The notes under the pieces are model-generated. The model saw only the letters and a program-made list of their open reading frames with translations, did not search any database and was not told the DNA's origin. 64,000 bases of DNA from Archaeoglobus sulfaticallidus PM70-1 (GTDB lineage: Archaea > Halobacteriota > Archaeoglobi > Archaeoglobales > Archaeoglobaceae): positions 1,966,571 through 2,030,570 of the forward strand of contig NC_021169.1 of the NCBI RefSeq assembly GCF_000385565.1. The letters are read 5' to 3'. Within the stretch, counting starts at the first letter, position 1. Every line of letters starts with the position of its first letter. The position numbers were made by a program, and so were the translations under genes. Shown piece after piece: positions 46,125 to 55,793 of the stretch.

Positions 46125-46487
46125 GTGAGCAAACAGATGGATAACATGCACACGAAAAGCGTTCTCGAACCGCTCGGATGGCTTCTGCAGCTAATAACAG
46201 GAATACTGCTTGTCATCCTGGTCACATTCCATTTCATAGAGACACACATGATCTCTCATGATGCCTTGGATTTTGAGAAGGTTGTGGAGAGGCTGAGTAG
46301 TGGAGGATACAAGGCATTCTATGCATTGCTTTTGCTAACAGTATCCTTCCACGCATACAATGGAATCAGGGCAATAATTCTGGATACTGAGTTCGGAAGA
46401 GAGAATAGGAAGGCAGTGAACATTGCAATGGCAATCGTCATAATCGGAGCTTTCGTTTACGGGCTTCAGCTTTTGATTGCCTTTTAG
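46125..46487 (+). CDS. sdhD: succinate dehydrogenase membrane anchor (SdhD)
   Basis: 120 residues, three transmembrane helices, starting with GTG right after the sdhC stop. ILLVILVTFHFIETHMISHD and LLTVSFHAYNGIRAIILD are the paralogous equivalents of the SdhC motifs. It completes the four-subunit complex II. Confidence 0.87.
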   Translation: MSKQMDNMHTKSVLEPLGWLLQLITGILLVILVTFHFIETHMISHDALDFEKVVERLSSGGYKAFYALLLLTVSFHAYNGIRAIILDTEFGRENRKAVNIAMAIVIIGAFVYGLQLLIAF

Positions 46488-46510
46488 TTTTTAATTTTAA
46501 TTTTTAGATC
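46488..46510 (+). terminator. T-rich terminator after sdhD
   Basis: tttttaattttaatttttag follows the sdhD stop, an oligo-T tract suited to archaeal termination. The rest of the gap to 46735 shows only a TATA-like aaatttaaaa before the K+ channel gene. Confidence 0.5.
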
Positions 46511-46735
46511 ATAACTTTTTACTTACAGGTCTCTGTATTTCGGTTTGAGTGTCTGTTTGCAGGCAGTTCAATAAAGCTGGATTATATGGTGGTTAAAAAG
46601 ATTTATCCGTCTTAATCGACTCATGTACTTGTTCTTAATACCCACACCAAACCTCATATCTTCCCAATAAACTTCCAGATTCATCAATCATTCCAAAACG
46701 AAAATTTAAAAACTGATGTGGCAAATTAATTCTGA

Positions 46736-47716
46736 ATGCGAGAACTCGAGAGGGCAATAGCGATAACGATAATCCTGCTTCTTATAACAATAGCCATTGG
46801 GACCATCGGGTTTACCGTGATAGAGGGCTGGAGTCTATTTGACTCATTTTATATGACAGTCATAACTATAACCACTACTGGCTACAAGGAGGTTTACGAT
46901 TTATCCTACAATGGAAGGTTTCTCGCCATATTTCTCATGTTTTTTGGAATAGGAGTATTTTTTTATTCTATCAACCTGATAATCCCAACAATAGTCCAAA
47001 GAAGGTTGGAGAGGTGGAGGAAGTTGCTTGAAAAAATTTCCGATCACTATATCATTTGTGGATATGGTGTAATGGGAAGGGAAATAGCTCAAGAACTTGT
47101 TAAAGTTACGAACAAAGATAAAATCGTTATCATCGACGAAAACATGGAGAAAGTTTCACTTGCAAGAGAGAATGGATACATAGCCATTCAGGGTGACAGC
47201 GTTGAAGAGGACGTTCTCGAGAGAGCAAGGATCAAGCATGCTAAAGCGTTAATAGCCTGCATGAACGATTCATCAAACGCCTTCGCAATCATGAGTGCAA
47301 AGGAGATGAATCCTAACATCTACACGATGGCTGTAGCGAGAACACCCTCTGGAGTTAAGAACACGAAGAGGGCTGGAGCGGATTACGTGCTGTCCCCCTA
47401 CTCTGACACTGCCAAGAAGGCAATGGTCATTCTGAGCCGGCAATCGGCAGCAGATTTTCTCGAGATAATAAGCAAAGTTGGAAAGAGATTCCTGTTAGAG
47501 AAGGTTCAGCTATCCAATAAAAACCTTGATGGAAAAAAAATAAAAGATCTCGATTTGAGGCGAAAAACAGGGGCTACAATAGTTGCCGTTGAGCGGAAAG
47601 GGGATATATTAATCCCCGATGCAGATTTATCCCTCAAATTCGGGGATAACCTGTATCTTATGGGCAGCGAAGATCAACTGATAATTGCCGGAAAATATCT
47701 ATCTGAAGGAGTATAA
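46736..47716 (+). CDS. two-helix potassium channel with RCK domain
   Basis: 326 residues. Helix 1 is ~8-30; the pore loop DSFYMTVITITTTGYKEVYD contains a filter TTGYK (residues 47-51) instead of TVGYG; helix 2 ends near 88. An RCK/TrkA-N domain follows (YIICGYGVMGREIAQELV, nucleotide-binding GYGVMG, then IVIIDEN) and a TrkA-C domain. This is the MthK-like layout, a K+ channel gated by a bound ligand. The Gly-to-Lys change at the last filter position is odd and may alter selectivity. Confidence 0.88.
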   Translation: MRELERAIAITIILLLITIAIGTIGFTVIEGWSLFDSFYMTVITITTTGYKEVYDLSYNGRFLAIFLMFFGIGVFFYSINLIIPTIVQRRLERWRKLLEKISDHYIICGYGVMGREIAQELVKVTNKDKIVIIDENMEKVSLARENGYIAIQGDSVEEDVLERARIKHAKALIACMNDSSNAFAIMSAKEMNPNIYTMAVARTPSGVKNTKRAGADYVLSPYSDTAKKAMVILSRQSAADFLEIISKVGKRFLLEKVQLSNKNLDGKKIKDLDLRRKTGATIVAVERKGDILIPDADLSLKFGDNLYLMGSEDQLIIAGKYLSEGV

Positions 47717-47720
47717 TTAA

Positions 47721-48347
47721 CTACAGCTTTATGAGATTCAGCAGATGCCGCATATCTCCTATCCCACCATTGTTACCATACCTGTCTATCAGAAATGCCA
47801 TGATTCCTGCCCTTTTGGGAACCTCGTAGTCAAAGAAAGGATGATCCCCAACATGAACTACCTCTTCTGGCTTTACCCCACACACCTCGCAGACTCTCTC
47901 AAATATCTCGGGTTTTCTTCTGATATCCCCAAAATCGCTTGGACATGAAAACTTTTTCCAGAAAAGGTGAGATATTCGATCAATTTCGAATTCAAGTATC
48001 TCTCTAACAGCATTCGTAATTGCAACAATCCTGTATTTTTTGCTCAGGAGATTCAAAACCTCCATCGCATCCGGATAAAACCTCAATTCATTGGAGAAGC
48101 TTTTCAAAACATCCTTCCAGTCCACGCCAAGATCGAACTTTTTAAACCAGTAATCTGGGAGATACCATCTCAAATCTTTATCTCCAACAGCATCGTACTC
48201 CCTTTTGACAATACCTAAGGCTTCATCATAGCTAAGCCCATGCCTCTCAGCATAGAGCCTAGGCACAACCTCATTCCAGAACTTGTCCATGAAACCCGCG
48301 TCCACTATCGTTCCATCGACATCGAATGTCAACATCTTTATGTGCAT
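47721..48347 (-). CDS. HAD-superfamily phosphatase
   Basis: 208 residues. Motif I TFDVDGTIVDAG (Asp nucleophile), motif II AITNA, and motif III/IV VHVGDHPFFDYEVPKRAG, with a helical cap between them (~residues 20-85). Similar to archaeal and yeast small-molecule phosphatases; substrate unknown. It converges on the K+ channel gene. Confidence 0.85.
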   Translation of the reverse strand: MHIKMLTFDVDGTIVDAGFMDKFWNEVVPRLYAERHGLSYDEALGIVKREYDAVGDKDLRWYLPDYWFKKFDLGVDWKDVLKSFSNELRFYPDAMEVLNLLSKKYRIVAITNAVREILEFEIDRISHLFWKKFSCPSDFGDIRRKPEIFERVCEVCGVKPEEVVHVGDHPFFDYEVPKRAGIMAFLIDRYGNNGGIGDMRHLLNLIKL

Positions 48348-48430
48348 CAGGCTTTAATAAGGAGTGTGCGTTTAAAATTGTTACTAACAAATATCAATCG
48401 ATAGGTTGACGACAAACAGGATGTGGTAAA

Positions 48431-48820
48431 TTGAAAAGGCTCCCGCCATCTTTGAGACACAGAAAAAGATATATTGCCTTCAGGATTATTGGACTTAGAA
48501 CATCGGATAGAACATCAGATCAAAGTGAGAACATAAAGAAAGTTGCCCACAAACTGATGGAGAACCTGATCTCCCTGTTCGGAGAGGTCGGATTGACAAA
48601 TTCGAGTGTATGGATCGAATACATGGAAAACGAATATGGTATAATCAGATGCAGCAATGAGTCGCTGGATAAGGTCATGATCGCCTTCAGTTTAATATCC
48701 GAAATAGATGGTGTGAAGGTTCTTCCGATCACGCTGGGAGTTAGCGGTACGATAAAGAGGTGTAAGATGAAATACCTGAAAGGAGGTGTTGAGAGTGCAA
48801 ATGCCACAGATGGGTTATGA
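48431..48820 (+). CDS. rnp2: ribonuclease P protein component 2 (Pop5)
   Basis: 129 residues. LPPSLRHRKRYIAFRIIG at the start and FSLISEIDGVKVLPITLGVSGTI near the end are typical of archaeal Rnp2/Pop5, which with Rnp3 binds the catalytic domain of RNase P RNA. First gene of the exosome superoperon; psmA begins before it ends. Confidence 0.92.
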   Translation: MKRLPPSLRHRKRYIAFRIIGLRTSDRTSDQSENIKKVAHKLMENLISLFGEVGLTNSSVWIEYMENEYGIIRCSNESLDKVMIAFSLISEIDGVKVLPITLGVSGTIKRCKMKYLKGGVESANATDGL

Positions 48821-49538
48821 TAGAGCAATCACCATATTCAGCCCGGATGGGAGGCTGTTTCAGGTTGAATATGCGAGAGAGGCTGTTAAAAGAGGTGCTA
48901 CAGCAATTGGTATAAAAACCAAAGAAGGAGTTATCATTCTGGCAGACAGGAGGGTTGCAAGCAAGCTTCTCGAAGCAGATACGATAGAGAAAGTTTACAA
49001 AATTGATGAACATATCTGCATCGCAACCTCCGGACTTGTTGCAGATGCGAGAGTTCTTATTGATAGAGCAAGAATTGAGGCACAGATAAGCAGGCTCACA
49101 TATGATGAGCCGATAAGCATTAAGGATCTCACAAGAAAGATATGCGATTTCAAGCAGCAGTACACGCAGTATGGGGGAGTAAGACCATTCGGCGTTTCTC
49201 TACTAATTGCTGGAGTTGATGAAAAGCCCAGACTATACGAAACCGATCCGAGCGGGGCTTTGTTGGAATACAAAGCCACGGCAATAGGTGCTGGAAGAAA
49301 TGCTGTTGTTGAGTACTTTGAAAAAGAGTACAGAGATGATCTGACGCTCGAAGAAGCAATAATCATGGGAATAGTCGCAATGGGCAAGGCAATAGAATCA
49401 GAGGTTACGACTGATGGAATCGATACGGGAATCATCAGCGTAGCTGACAAGAAATTCAAGCAGTTCAGTGAGGAGGAGCTAAAACCGTATGTTGATAAAG
49501 CGAACGAGGTAATAAGAACCATGCTCGAAAAACAGTGA
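48795..49538 (+). CDS. psmA: 20S proteasome alpha subunit
   Basis: About 247 residues. MPQMGYDRAITIFSPDGRLF and QVEYAREAVKRG are the alpha-signature gate and helix H0, and the whole sequence closely matches the Archaeoglobus subunit as I recall it. AGGAGGT at 48781-48787 points to GTG 48795; ATG 48801 is also possible. Alpha rings gate entry to the proteasome; the beta subunit is not in the window, but the Cdc48 unfoldase is. Confidence 0.96.
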   Translation: MQMPQMGYDRAITIFSPDGRLFQVEYAREAVKRGATAIGIKTKEGVIILADRRVASKLLEADTIEKVYKIDEHICIATSGLVADARVLIDRARIEAQISRLTYDEPISIKDLTRKICDFKQQYTQYGGVRPFGVSLLIAGVDEKPRLYETDPSGALLEYKATAIGAGRNAVVEYFEKEYRDDLTLEEAIIMGIVAMGKAIESEVTTDGIDTGIISVADKKFKQFSEEELKPYVDKANEVIRTMLEKQ

Positions 49539-49553
49539 AAATAGTGAATCAAT

Positions 49554-50261
49554 ATGGTTTCGCTTGACAAGGCGGTAATTGCGAGGTTAAGAAAGCATGG
49601 AGAGAACTTTGAGGCTCTTGTTGATCCATATCTTGCCAGAGACCTGAAAGAGGGCAAGGAAGTAAACTTCGATGATCTGGTTGCCGTGGAGGAGGTTTAC
49701 AAGGACTCAAAGAAGGGTGAAAGAGCTTCTATCGAAGAACTGAAGAAAGTATTCGGCACATCGAATATCCAGGAAATTATAAAAGAGATAATCAGAGAAG
49801 GGGAAGTTCAGATTACCGCCGAGCAGAGAAAAGAGATGCTGGAGCAAAAGAGGAAGCAGATAATAGACTATATCTCCAAAAACACCGTTGATCCAAGAAC
49901 TGGCACACCCCATCCACCTTCGAGGATTGAGAGGGCTTTAGAGGAGGCAAGAGTCCACATAGACATATTTAAGAAGATAGAGGCTCAGATAAAGGACATA
50001 ATAAAAGCTCTGAAACCGATACTTCCGATAAGAGTTGAAGAGGTAGAGATAGCGATAAAGATACCGCCAGAATATGCCGGGAAATCCATTTCAGCTTTGT
50101 ACTCCTTTGGTAACATCATTCAGGAAGAATGGCAGAAGGACGGTAGCTGGATCTGCGTAATAAGAATTCCCGCTGGGCTGAAAGGTGATCTACTCGACCT
50201 GCTTGCCAGATTGACCCAGGGGGAGGCTCTGACGAAAGAGCTTAAGAGGATTCGAGGTTAG
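49554..50261 (+). CDS. SBDS ribosome maturation factor (Sdo1)
   Basis: 235 residues with the three SBDS domains: [20 protein letters not shown] (FYSH), a middle helical domain ([20 protein letters not shown]-like, conserved HPPSRIE) and a ferredoxin-like C-terminus ([20 protein letters not shown]). It releases the anti-association factor from the large subunit. Confidence 0.95.
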   Translation: MVSLDKAVIARLRKHGENFEALVDPYLARDLKEGKEVNFDDLVAVEEVYKDSKKGERASIEELKKVFGTSNIQEIIKEIIREGEVQITAEQRKEMLEQKRKQIIDYISKNTVDPRTGTPHPPSRIERALEEARVHIDIFKKIEAQIKDIIKALKPILPIRVEEVEIAIKIPPEYAGKSISALYSFGNIIQEEWQKDGSWICVIRIPAGLKGDLLDLLARLTQGEALTKELKRIRG

Positions 50262-50273
50262 GGGGATCCAAAG

Positions 50274-50945
50274 ATGAATAGAAAGATAGTCCTGCCCGGT
50301 GATCTTGTCAGCACGAACCCAAAACTTGCCGGTTATGGGACTTTTGTTGAGAATGGGAAGGTTTATGCAAAGATAATGGGTTTGGTCGATAGGAGTGAGA
50401 CCTCCTTAAGGATAATTCCGTTAAAAGGCAGATACATACCCTCAAATGGAGATGTTGTTATAGGGGTTGTCAGAGAGATAGTGTCAAACGGTTACAATGT
50501 AGATATAAACTCACCATACAGCGCTTTTCTGCCATCAACTGAAAAGCCAGAGATCAAGGGAAGAAGGAACAGCGATATTGAGCTTGATGACGCGATTATA
50601 GCAAAAGTTGTTGCAATAGATCCAAAGATGAAGGTTCTGCTAACGATGAAGGATAAGATCTGCAGGATCATAAGATTCGGTAGAATAGTGGCGATAAACC
50701 CAACCAGAGTTCCTAGAGTTATAGGAAAGAAGGGTAGCATGATAAAACTTCTGAAAAGCGAGCTTGGAATTCAGACGATAGTTGGTCAGAACGGGCTTAT
50801 ATGGCTAAGTGGAGACAGAAGGAAAGTAGATATTGCAGAGGAAGCTATTTATATAATTGAAAGAGAAGCCCATACTGAGGGTTTGACGGATAGAATTACG
50901 GAATTTATTAAAAAGAGGAAAGAGGAAGGTTTAGAAAATGAGTGA
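50274..50945 (+). CDS. rrp4: exosome RNA-binding subunit Rrp4
   Basis: 223 residues: N-terminal domain ([20 protein letters not shown]), S1 domain (~60-140) and KH domain ([20 protein letters not shown]). It forms the RNA-binding cap of the archaeal exosome. Its stop overlaps the rrp41 start. Confidence 0.95.
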   Translation: MNRKIVLPGDLVSTNPKLAGYGTFVENGKVYAKIMGLVDRSETSLRIIPLKGRYIPSNGDVVIGVVREIVSNGYNVDINSPYSAFLPSTEKPEIKGRRNSDIELDDAIIAKVVAIDPKMKVLLTMKDKICRIIRFGRIVAINPTRVPRVIGKKGSMIKLLKSELGIQTIVGQNGLIWLSGDRRKVDIAEEAIYIIEREAHTEGLTDRITEFIKKRKEEGLENE

Positions 50946-51681
50946 GGATATACAGCTTATTGTAGATGGAAAGAGGCTTGATGGTAGGGATTTTAACGAA
51001 TTGAGGCCTATAAAGATAGAAGCTGGCATCTTAAAGAGAGCTGATGGATCGTGCTATATCGAGATGGGAAAGAACAAAGTCGTGGCTGCGGTTTACGGGC
51101 CGAGGGAAGTCCATCCAAGACATCTGCAGGACCCGAGCAAGGCTGTTGTCAGATACAGATATAACATGGCACCGTTCAGCGTTGAAGAAAGAAAGAGACC
51201 GGGGCCAGATAGAAGGAGTGTTGAGATCTCAAAAGTAAGCAGAGAGGCTTTTGAACCAGTTATAATGAAAGAACTCTTTCCAAGATCAGGCATAGATATA
51301 TTCGTTGAAGTTCTACAGGCTGACGCAGGAACGAGGACAGCTTGCATTAATGCTGCAACAGTTGCACTTGTAGATGCCGGAATCCCGATGAAGGGTCTGA
51401 TTACATCCGTGGCTGTTGCCAAAGCCGATGGGGTATTGGTTCTGGACCCAATGAAAGAGGAGGATAACTACGGAGAGGCTGATGTACCCTTTGCTTTTCT
51501 GATAAGAAATGGAAAGATAGAATCCATTGCGCTTCTCCAGATGGATGGTAGGCTTTCAGCAGAGGAGCTCAAGAAGGCCACTCAAATGGCCAAGGAAGGA
51601 GCAATGAAGATTTACGAACTCCAGAGAGAAGCCATTATGAAAAAGTACAGTTCAGAGGAGATTGAGGAACAGGTAATTTAA
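50938..51681 (+). CDS. rrp41: exosome catalytic subunit Rrp41
   Basis: 247 residues, RNase PH fold: [35 protein letters not shown]-like phosphate/RNA-binding arginines ([13 protein letters not shown]) and the acidic active site around [13 protein letters not shown]. Phosphorolytic 3'-5' degradation of RNA in a hexamer with Rrp42. Confidence 0.96.
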   Translation: MSEDIQLIVDGKRLDGRDFNELRPIKIEAGILKRADGSCYIEMGKNKVVAAVYGPREVHPRHLQDPSKAVVRYRYNMAPFSVEERKRPGPDRRSVEISKVSREAFEPVIMKELFPRSGIDIFVEVLQADAGTRTACINAATVALVDAGIPMKGLITSVAVAKADGVLVLDPMKEEDNYGEADVPFAFLIRNGKIESIALLQMDGRLSAEELKKATQMAKEGAMKIYELQREAIMKKYSSEEIEEQVI

Positions 51682-51692
51682 TAGGTGATTTT

Positions 51693-52472
51693 ATGAGCGA
51701 TGAAATTTTAATGGATATCAGGAAGGATTATGTTCTCTCAAGGCTCAGAGAAGGCGAGAGAATAGATGGCAGAAAGCTTGATGAGGTTAGAAAAATCCAG
51801 ATTGAGACAAACATAATCTCTAAAGCAGAAGGTTCCGCCCTTGTAAAACTTGGAGATACTCAGGTCATGGTAGGAATAAAAATGCAGGTTGGAGAGCCAT
51901 TCCCGGATACTCCAGATAAGGGTATCATAATCACCAATGCTGAGCTTGTTCCGCTCGCATCTCCAACATTCGAAGCTGGACCTCCGGATGAAACTTCAAT
52001 CGAACTTGCGAGAATAGTGGATAGAGGAATCAGAGAGAGCGAAGCTGTTGATTTACACAAGCTCTGCATCGAGGAGGGCGAGAAGGTATGGATAGTCTTC
52101 ATAGACATTCACGCACTCGATGATGATGGTAATCTGGTTGATGCCTCCGCATTAGCGGCAATCTCAGCCCTGCTGAACACAACAGTTCCGGCTGAAAGGT
52201 TTGAAGTTGGGGATGATTTTCCCCTGCCGGTAAGGGATTTACCTGTTGCTGTAACATCACTGGTTGTTGGTGATAAATATCTGGTTGATCCGAACAGGGA
52301 TGAAATGAGCGTTGGTAACAAGTTGCTTACGATCACAACTGATAAGGACGATAACATAGTGGCAATACAGAAGAGCGGAAGTTACCTGCTCGATGAGGAA
52401 AAGTTTTATGAACTGATCGATGTAAGTGTGAGGAAAGCCAGAGAGATAAGGGAGTTGCTTAAGGAAGTTTAA
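51693..52472 (+). CDS. rrp42: exosome subunit Rrp42
   Basis: 259 residues, the structural RNase PH paralogue: RLREGERIDGRKLDEVRKIQ, GDTQVMVGIKMQVGEPFPDT and SPTFEAGPPDETSIELARIV. It alternates with Rrp41 and completes the active sites. Eleven bases after rrp41. Confidence 0.96.
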   Translation: MSDEILMDIRKDYVLSRLREGERIDGRKLDEVRKIQIETNIISKAEGSALVKLGDTQVMVGIKMQVGEPFPDTPDKGIIITNAELVPLASPTFEAGPPDETSIELARIVDRGIRESEAVDLHKLCIEEGEKVWIVFIDIHALDDDGNLVDASALAAISALLNTTVPAERFEVGDDFPLPVRDLPVAVTSLVVGDKYLVDPNRDEMSVGNKLLTITTDKDDNIVAIQKSGSYLLDEEKFYELIDVSVRKAREIRELLKEV

Positions 52473-52483
52473 GGGTGATATAG

Positions 52484-52750
52484 ATGCCAAGAACGAAGAA
52501 GGTTAAGATCGCAGGAAGATTTGGATCAAGATATGGCGTTAGAGTAAGAAAGAACATCATAAAGATCGAACAGGAGCAGAGAAGGAAGTATGTCTGCAAC
52601 AGATGTGGAAAGAAGAGAGTCAAGAGAGTTGGAACGGGGATATGGGAGTGCAAGAGCTGTGGTTACAAGTTCGCTGGAGGTACTTACATTCCCGTCACGC
52701 CTTCAGTTAAGCTGATAGATAAGTTAGCCAAACTGGGTGAGGGCAGATGA
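52484..52750 (+). CDS. rpl37ae: 50S ribosomal protein L37Ae (eL43)
   Basis: 88 residues: KVKIAGRFGSRYGVRVRKNI followed by a C4 zinc finger (CNRCGKKRVKR ... WECKSCGYKFAGG). Classic neighbour of the exosome genes in archaea. Confidence 0.95.
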   Translation: MPRTKKVKIAGRFGSRYGVRVRKNIIKIEQEQRRKYVCNRCGKKRVKRVGTGIWECKSCGYKFAGGTYIPVTPSVKLIDKLAKLGEGR

Positions 52751-52887
52751 GCTATATCTGCCTCGTTTGTCAGTCCGAGATAGATGTGGATCTTGATAGA
52801 AACCTGATCCAGTGCACCAAATGCGGAAACAGAATACTGCTCAAGCCCAGACCTCCAGCGCTCAAGAAAAGGGTTAAAGCAATATAG
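52747..52887 (+). CDS. rpoP: DNA-directed RNA polymerase subunit P
   Basis: 46 residues starting at an ATG that overlaps the L37Ae stop (ATGA). Two Cys pairs (YICLVCQSEI and IQCTKCGNRI) form the zinc site, and LLKPRPPALKKRVKAI is the basic tail typical of RpoP/Rpb12. Last gene of the superoperon; a T/A-rich tract follows the stop. Confidence 0.92.
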   Translation: MSYICLVCQSEIDVDLDRNLIQCTKCGNRILLKPRPPALKKRVKAI

Positions 52888-52922
52888 CCATTTTTAATTA
52901 AAAAATAAAATTTTCAATCCTT

Positions 52923-53087
52923 TCAATCTTCCAGTTTTTCGAACTCATCTTTGCTTGCACCGCAAACCGGGCAAACCCAGTCATCCGGGAGATCCTCCCA
53001 CTTCGTTCCTGCTAGAACATTACTCTCAGGATCTCCCTCATCCTCATCATACACATACCCACAAACCATACACTGATATTTCGCCAT
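52923..53087 (-). CDS. rubredoxin
   Basis: 54 residues with the two knuckles [15 protein letters not shown] and [14 protein letters not shown] that bind one iron by four cysteines, and the conserved WEDLPDDW. A small soluble electron carrier, often for oxygen or peroxide detoxification in anaerobes. Monocistronic and convergent with rpoP. Confidence 0.95.
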   Translation of the reverse strand: MAKYQCMVCGYVYDEDEGDPESNVLAGTKWEDLPDDWVCPVCGASKDEFEKLED

Positions 53088-53230
53088 CCACTCAAACCTC
53101 CTAGTAATTAGTTCTCAATCATAATTAAACCAGATAGTATTTCAAAATATCGGAAATGCTGTAGAATCATTGCATGCGGAGAGGTAAACAAATCAGAATT
53201 AATGAAAAATCATGTTTTGATTTTTATCCG

Positions 53231-53476
53231 TTACCTTTCAAAAATCAAATCCAATACTTCCGTAAGCTTATCCTTCTTACCCTCAAGAACTTCAGCGTCA
53301 TAAACCTCCATATATCCACAGTTCGTGCAGCTAACGAAGTAATATGTATTTCTCTGCCAGTCAGTCCACCTGTCAAAGAAGCTCGCCCCAGTTATAGCGA
53401 GTTTTTTGATTCTGGCAGTTTGCACACCACATTTCTGACATTTAAAATGTGACAGAATTCTATCTTCAACTTTCAT
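53231..53476 (-). CDS. zinc-ribbon protein (DUF2082-like)
   Basis: 81 residues. Two Cys pairs (FKCQKCGVQT and VSCTNCGYME) flank ASFFDRWTDWQRNTYYFVSC, the layout of small zinc-ribbon nucleotide-binding proteins. Role unknown; monocistronic. Confidence 0.75.
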   Translation of the reverse strand: MKVEDRILSHFKCQKCGVQTARIKKLAITGASFFDRWTDWQRNTYYFVSCTNCGYMEVYDAEVLEGKKDKLTEVLDLIFER

Positions 53477-53571
53477 GATATTTCATATATAGCAAACAAT
53501 AAACCTTTCCTGCACCGCTTCATTGATGGTAGATTTAAATCCCAAGCCGATAACAATCAACAGGTGATAAA

Positions 53572-54330
53572 GTGAGGATCATAACACTGCTGACAGACTT
53601 TGGAGAGTTCTATCCGGGTGTTATGAAGGGTGTAATCCTCAGATTATGCCCAGATGTAACGATTGTGGACATCACTCACTCAGTAGATCCACAAAACACC
53701 CTGCAAGCTGCATTTTTGCTGAACAGCTATCACAGGTTTTTCGAAAATGCCATACATGTGGCTGTTGTCGATCCGGGAGTTGGAAGTGAGAGGGAGGCTT
53801 TGATCGTTGAGAGAGGAAACATATTCATCGCACCCAACAACGGGATTCTCACACCTGTCCTGGACAGCAAATGTAAAATCTGGAAGATAGACGAAAGCAA
53901 AGCATCCAGATTTGTCGGAACTCTATCCTCAACCTTTCACGGCAGGGATGTGTTTGCGCCTGCTGCAGCACTCGCAGCCTTAAACATGATCGAGGAGATC
54001 GCCGAACCGTTCGAGGGCAGAGTTGTGAGGCTCGACCTCTTCAACCCGGAAATTATCGAAAACAGAATAAAATGCAATGTGGCATACATAGATCGATTCG
54101 GAAACATCGTAACCGATCTGAGAAGAGAAGCTGTCCGGAAACTGAATCCCAAAGGATTCTACCTGAAGGATACCTATTTCCCGCTTGTTGAGAAGTATGC
54201 GGATGTTGATCTGAACGAGCCGCTATCCCTGATCGGATCGTTTGACACGCTGGAGTTCAGCATCAGAAACGGTAACGCCTCAAAGGTACTGGGTATAGGA
54301 TACGGCAAACTGGAGTTTGAAGCTGTCTGA
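53572..54330 (+). CDS. S-adenosyl-L-methionine hydrolase (DUF62)
   Basis: 252 residues of the SAM hydroxide adenosyltransferase (duf62) family, which splits SAM into adenosine and methionine with activated water. Signatures: ITLLTDFGEFYPGVMKGVIL, the DITHSVDPQN loop, HVAVVDPGVGSEREALIVE and a C-terminal beta domain. It starts with GTG after AGGTGATAAA. Confidence 0.88.
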   Translation: MRIITLLTDFGEFYPGVMKGVILRLCPDVTIVDITHSVDPQNTLQAAFLLNSYHRFFENAIHVAVVDPGVGSEREALIVERGNIFIAPNNGILTPVLDSKCKIWKIDESKASRFVGTLSSTFHGRDVFAPAAALAALNMIEEIAEPFEGRVVRLDLFNPEIIENRIKCNVAYIDRFGNIVTDLRREAVRKLNPKGFYLKDTYFPLVEKYADVDLNEPLSLIGSFDTLEFSIRNGNASKVLGIGYGKLEFEAV

Positions 54331-54337
54331 ACAACAA

Positions 54338-55741
54338 TCAGTTAAGATTCCTCAGAATGAAATCAATATCCATCTTCTCCTCAACAATTTTTGTTAGTCT
54401 GTCCATACCATCCTCTCCTTTCCTGTATTTGATGCCCAGGTAGTCGCACACGGCCCTCACCACAATATCATTCCAGAAGAGTCCATGAAGGTATGTCCCC
54501 CAGACCATTCCATCATCGCTGACTGTCCCATCATCCTCGAAAATTGGCTTTCTGGAGATGCTCCTGCCCTTGTGTATCTCATACCCCCACACATAATTCC
54601 CCTTTATCCTGTCCAGAATTACTGCATCCCCGGTTACTCTCTTTCTGACCTGTCTCGTTGTCTTTCTGTAAACATCGAATACAGTTACAGCATCGAGCAA
54701 TCCCAGGCCTTTGGTCCTGATTACACCATGCTCAACCCCCTTATCGATCAACTCCTTACCGAGAATCTGATACCCACCACATATCCCGATTATCGGAATC
54801 TTTCCTGCCAGCTTTTTTATTCTCTCATCCATTCCCGTATCTTTCAAAGCCTTCAGATCAGCAATCGTATCCTTTGTACCGGGAATTATCAGAATGTCGC
54901 AATCAAAATCTTTCTCATTCAGGTCAGCAAACCTAACTCCTGCAAACCTTAGCGGTTCAAAGTCCGTGAAGTTGGATATCCTCGGCAATCTGAGAACACA
55001 TATCTCACCATCAGATCCCCATTCAGGTATGCTCAAAGAGTCCTCCGAGAAAAGAGGAAAATCCATAAACGGAAGGATTCCGATGCACTTCAACCCTGTC
55101 ATGCTCTCTATCTGCTTTATGCCACTCTCAAGTACGTCTTCATACCCCCTCAGCTTGTTTATGATGAACCCTTTAACCCTGTCCCTGACATCTGATGGCA
55201 GGAGGCTGTATGTTCCATAAACAGATGAGAAAACACCTCCCCGCTCGATATCTCCAACTATATAAACATCCGGGTTTGCCATCCTGATCGTTCCGATGTT
55301 GGCAATATCCCTGTCATAGAGGTTTATCTCCGCCATCCCGCCTGCACCCTCGATGACGATTATCTCGTACTCCTCCGCCAAGCTCTCATAGCAGGATTTA
55401 ACCACCTCAAACAACTCCGGGACTTTTCTGTAGTATTCCTTCGAGGAGATATCTCCCACAGCTTCACCCATAACCACAAGCTGGGAGATGAAGTTGCCCT
55501 TTGGTTTCAGCAGTATCGGATTCATCCTTTCATCCGGCTCTATCCCGGCAGATTGAGCCTGAAATGCCTGAGCAATAGCTATTTCCTTTCCATTTCTGGT
55601 GATAAATGAATTCAGGCTCATATTCTGGGCTTTAAAAGGAGCAACACGGTATCCCATCTTGCTGATAATCTTGCAGAGAGATGCCGTTATCAGGCTTTTG
55701 CCCGCATGGCTTGAGGTTGCTCCAATAAAAATCGATGGCAT
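54338..55741 (-). CDS. cobQ: cobyric acid synthase
   Basis: 467 residues: an N-terminal dethiobiotin-synthetase-like ATPase (IFIGATSSHAGKSLITASL, KAQNMSLNSF, VIEGAGGMAEINL) and a C-terminal class I glutamine amidotransferase with Cys in GICGGYQILG and His in GTYLHGLF. Amidates adenosylcobyrinic a,c-diamide to cobyric acid. Fits the cobalt/cobalamin genes downstream. Confidence 0.95.
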   Translation of the reverse strand: MPSIFIGATSSHAGKSLITASLCKIISKMGYRVAPFKAQNMSLNSFITRNGKEIAIAQAFQAQSAGIEPDERMNPILLKPKGNFISQLVVMGEAVGDISSKEYYRKVPELFEVVKSCYESLAEEYEIIVIEGAGGMAEINLYDRDIANIGTIRMANPDVYIVGDIERGGVFSSVYGTYSLLPSDVRDRVKGFIINKLRGYEDVLESGIKQIESMTGLKCIGILPFMDFPLFSEDSLSIPEWGSDGEICVLRLPRISNFTDFEPLRFAGVRFADLNEKDFDCDILIIPGTKDTIADLKALKDTGMDERIKKLAGKIPIIGICGGYQILGKELIDKGVEHGVIRTKGLGLLDAVTVFDVYRKTTRQVRKRVTGDAVILDRIKGNYVWGYEIHKGRSISRKPIFEDDGTVSDDGMVWGTYLHGLFWNDIVVRAVCDYLGIKYRKGEDGMDRLTKIVEEKMDIDFILRNLN

Positions 55742-55793
55742 TGATCAAAAAATCTTGCTGCAGAATAAAACATTTTTGAATTTCGTAGCTAAT

